Source: CAZDHT01 sp964505325
GTDB lineage: Bacteria > Planctomycetota > PUPC01
Direction: 5' to 3'
Length of the DNA stretch: 22,504 bases
NCBI GenBank assembly: GCA_964505325.1
Contig: CAZDHT010000062.1
Coordinates: forward strand, 1-22,504
Below, piece after piece: positions 20,054-22,504 of this stretch. Position 1 is the stretch's first letter. Every line of letters starts with the position of its first letter. A program made the translations under genes and the position numbers. Below the pieces are notes generated by a model that had not been told where the DNA came from, searched no databases, and was given only the letters and a program-made list of their open reading frames with translations.

Positions 20054-22504
20054 TCACCGGCGGAAGAGGTGGAAGGCCATGACGCCGTAGGAATCGCCGC
20101 CGCTGGGGACGTACATCTGCACGCGGCCGGGCATGGGCCGGTTCCTGGTCACGCCGGACCCGAGCGCGTGAAATTCATTACCGCCCCAGGACCAGACGGA
20201 GCCGTCGCTTCGTACGAGGAGGCCGTGCTTGTCGCCGGCGGAGATGGCGATGACGTTGTTGAAGTCGGTGTAGTCCTTGACCTGGCGGGCGGTGCCCCAG
20301 TCGATGGGACGCTCCTTGACGGGCCCACAGCCGAGTTGGCCGCACCAGTTGGCGTCGCCCCAAGACCAGGCGGTGCCGTCGTCGCGCAGGGCGACCTGGA
20401 ACGCGCCGCCGGCCGAAATCGCCGTGATCCGGCTCAGACCGGTGACCTTCGCGGGGACGCTGGTGATGCAGTACGGGATGGTCGGGCTGGACGGCCTCCC
20501 GGCGCGCGCCCCCCACTCCCAGACGGTGCCGTCGGTCTTGAGCGCCACGGACCGATGCCCGTGCGCCGCAACGGCCTTGACCTTGTCGATGCCTGGGACC
20601 TTGGCGGGCGTCAGGCGGTTGGGGGCGAACTTTTGTACTTTGGCGCCGTCGCCGAGCTGGCCGGTGCCGTTCGCGCCCCAGGCCCAGACGTTGCCGTCCT
20701 TGTCGACGGCCAGACTGTGCGAAGTTCCGGCAGCTATGGCGATGATGTTCGACAGGCCGGCGACGCGGACCGGGGTGCTCCGGTCTGTAGTCGTGCCGTC
20801 GCCGAGCTTGCCGCAGATGTTCCAGCCCCAGCTCCAGACTTCGCCGTTAGACCGAAGCGCCAACGTGTAGTGTTCGCCTGCGGAGATCGCCACGACGTCC
20901 GAAAGCCCAGGCACCTGGATGGGCGCCTCGTGCCGCGAAGGTCTGCGTTCCCCCTCTATGGCAAGGCAGCCGTGCGTGTTCCATCCCCAATTCCAGACGG
21001 TTCCGTCGAGGCGGAGGGTGGCAGTGTGCCCTCGGCCAGCGGTGATGGCGATGAAGCCGCCGGCGTCGCGCAGGCGGTTCGCGCAGCTGCGCGCGAACTT
21101 GAGCTGCTCGCCACGCACGCTGCGATATATGTAGGACGGCTTGTCGGTTCCCCAGACCCAGACGGCGTTCTCGTCGGAAATGGCGGCGGAGCGGTTGTGT
21201 CCCGCGGCGACGAGTTGGATGCTCGGGCCGCCGGCGCTCGCGTCCTCCCACAGGTCGCCGCCGGCTTCGGTGAAGGCGCACATCATGCTGTCGTGGACCT
21301 TGACGACGAGCCGCGTCCACGCCGCCGAATCGGGCAGGCAGATGGGCGCGGTGAGCACGTCGTCTTTCCACGTGCCGTTTAGCGGCCGGTCTTTGGTGTA
21401 GAGGAGCTTGAGGGGCTCGGTGCCCTTGCCGTAGGCGACGTTGTAGTACAGGAACGGGCGGTCTTCGGTATCGGCCTCCTTGACGGTCAGCTCGGCGAAG
21501 CAGAGGGTTTGTCCTTTCGCGACGACGCGGATTTTCTGGATTTCCGGGGCGTTCTCGGGCTTGAGGGTGTGGCGGATGTCGCGGTTGTGGAGGATGGCCT
21601 TCAGGCCGTGGACCAACTCTTTGTCGTTGCCGTACTCTTTGAGCCAGAACGTCCAGAAGCTGTCCTGGTTGATCGCCCATTCGTCTTCGTCGTTGAGCGC
21701 CTCGGGCTGCTTCTTGACCATCTTCCAGATGCGGTCGAGGTAGGGATCTTGTAGCCGCTCGTACCATTCGAGGTGCCCGGGCCAGCCGGCGGGCTTCTTG
21801 TCCTGCTCGGCCTTGGGCATGTACTCCCACCAGCGGGGCCAGTCATAGATGTCCCAGAGCACGGCGGCGACCTCGATTTCGTTCCAGTCGCGGCGGCCCT
21901 TGATGTTGTCACGCCAGCTGAGGAAGCCCGGCACATCGTCGCAGGGCGGGCTGGGCATGCCGGGCGGGGTCGGATACCACGCGTGTTCGATGTTCTCCGC
22001 GTTCAGGGCCTTGGCGGCGCTGACCGGCTTGCCGGTCATGGTCGGGATCTTCAACACGGCAGCCGGGAGGAATTGGGCCCACCCTTCGCGCCAGCCCATC
22101 TCGCCGCTGGCGCAACTGGTCGCGTCGTGTGTGCTGCTCATCCACGGATGCGTCTTGGGCAGCGTCCAGTAGACGTCGTGCATGAGCTTGTGGCTGAACT
22201 CGTGCAGGATGGTGCAGCGCCGGTCGCGCCATTCGAGCCACGTGCCGTTGAGGGGCTTCTCGACGTCGAACAGCTTCTTGGACTCCATGTCGATCCACCC
22301 CGTGCCCTCGGACAGCTTCGGTATGCCGACGGGGCTCTGCGTCTCCCGGTAGGCGGACTTGCCTTCGGGGTAGAAGATGCTCGTGCTTCGCGACAGCTCC
22401 TTCTTGTCGGCGGCGCGACCGCAAAGGAACTGGTACTCCTCCTCGCACGCCTGGCACATGAAGATGCCGGCGACGGTCCGGCGGCCGTCGTCATTGTAGT
22501 CCCA
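20054..22504 (-). CDS. RCC1-repeat protein with HExxH metallopeptidase-like region (5'-partial)
   Basis: The frame stays open to the window edge: 15 codons precede the first Met (22459), so the start lies outside and 816 residues are visible. Numbering from that Met, HEFSH (86-90) with Glu125 in REGWAQF forms a zinc-peptidase-like pattern (HExxH plus distant Glu), followed by VAAVLWDIYDW (198-207), a block seen with such motifs. Residues about 305-395 look beta-rich. From 416 to 800 there are seven repeats of the form SAG-x-x-H-x-x-AL-x-x-DG-x-VW-x-WG, matching the seven blades of an RCC1/BLIP-II propeller. Bacterial RCC1 proteins are usually secreted or surface-bound. The N-terminus, and any signal peptide, is missing. 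Substrate and peptidase activity are unproven. Confidence 0.8.
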   Translation of the reverse strand, partial: WDYNDDGRRTVAGIFMCQACEEEYQFLCGRAADKKELSRSTSIFYPEGKSAYRETQSPVGIPKLSEGTGWIDMESKKLFDVEKPLNGTWLEWRDRRCTILHEFSHKLMHDVYWTLPKTHPWMSSTHDATSCASGEMGWREGWAQFLPAAVLKIPTMTGKPVSAAKALNAENIEHAWYPTPPGMPSPPCDDVPGFLSWRDNIKGRRDWNEIEVAAVLWDIYDWPRWWEYMPKAEQDKKPAGWPGHLEWYERLQDPYLDRIWKMVKKQPEALNDEDEWAINQDSFWTFWLKEYGNDKELVHGLKAILHNRDIRHTLKPENAPEIQKIRVVAKGQTLCFAELTVKEADTEDRPFLYYNVAYGKGTEPLKLLYTKDRPLNGTWKDDVLTAPICLPDSAAWTRLVVKVHDSMMCAFTEAGGDLWEDASAGGPSIQLVAAGHNRSAAISDENAVWVWGTDKPSYIYRSVRGEQLKFARSCANRLRDAGGFIAITAGRGHTATLRLDGTVWNWGWNTHGCLAIEGERRPSRHEAPIQVPGLSDVVAISAGEHYTLALRSNGEVWSWGWNICGKLGDGTTTDRSTPVRVAGLSNIIAIAAGTSHSLAVDKDGNVWAWGANGTGQLGDGAKVQKFAPNRLTPAKVPGIDKVKAVAAHGHRSVALKTDGTVWEWGARAGRPSSPTIPYCITSVPAKVTGLSRITAISAGGAFQVALRDDGTAWSWGDANWCGQLGCGPVKERPIDWGTARQVKDYTDFNNVIAISAGDKHGLLVRSDGSVWSWGGNEFHALGSGVTRNRPMPGRVQMYVPSGGDSYGVMAFHLFRR

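Noticed and set aside
19835..21382. 515-residue plus-strand open frame
   Set aside because: It is antisense to the RCC1 repeats and crosses the gcv promoter. Its repeated pattern is the complement of the RCC1 coding repeats.

Overview
The window is GC-rich bacterial DNA, roughly two-thirds G+C by eye in most genes. It carries two converging gene groups. The taxon cannot be fixed from sequence alone. The split glycine decarboxylase, the GlyA-GcvT fusion, the BY-kinase/PHP-phosphatase/ligase-TPR exopolysaccharide set and the large RCC1-propeller protein suggest an uncultured Planctomycetes-like or neighbouring lineage; this is a low-confidence inference. Most genes have clear Shine-Dalgarno sequences, and several candidate sigma70-type promoters can be seen.

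Left part (1-8731, plus strand): an exopolysaccharide/capsule locus. A WecA/MraY-like phosphoglycosyltransferase (254-1762) would load the first sugar on the lipid carrier. A Wzz/Wzc-type tyrosine autokinase (1994-4195) would control chain length and export. A PHP-type tyrosine phosphatase (4223-4993) would reverse the kinase's autophosphorylation. A giant O-antigen ligase/polymerase with TPRs and a C-terminal beta-rich domain (5024-8731) completes the set. Two leader regions (1-253 and 1763-1993) carry promoter-like hexamers, a shared 11-base element and potential RNA hairpins.

Middle and right part (8751-19813, minus strand, reading right to left): a one-carbon operon. It runs from a good promoter (TTGACA-17-TAGACT) through gcvH, gcvPA, gcvPB, a B12-domain radical SAM gene, a KAS III/OleA-like ketosynthase and a 1047-residue protein fusing serine hydroxymethyltransferase to the glycine cleavage T protein. 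A lactate-racemase-family gene (larA) follows after a gap. H, P and T proteins plus SHMT would interconvert glycine, serine, CO2, ammonia and methylene-tetrahydrofolate. The L protein (dihydrolipoyl dehydrogenase) is not in the window.

The most striking structure is at the gcvPA/gcvPB junction. A 756-bp block of about 50% G+C carrying a complete hicBA toxin-antitoxin module, with its own promoter-like sequence, sits between two perfect 37-bp direct repeats. Each repeat holds the gcvPA tail (with stop) and the gcvPB head (with start and Shine-Dalgarno). Both metabolic genes therefore stay intact despite the insertion, and precise deletion would restore a 4-base GTGA overlap. The second notable point is a degenerate extra GcvT-like segment hidden between the SHMT and GcvT parts of the fusion.

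Far right (20054-22504, minus strand): a protein running off the window edge, with an HEFSH metallopeptidase-like motif and a seven-repeat RCC1 propeller. No tRNA, rRNA, CRISPR array, transposase or integrase was seen. No stretch longer than 300 bases lacks a gene.
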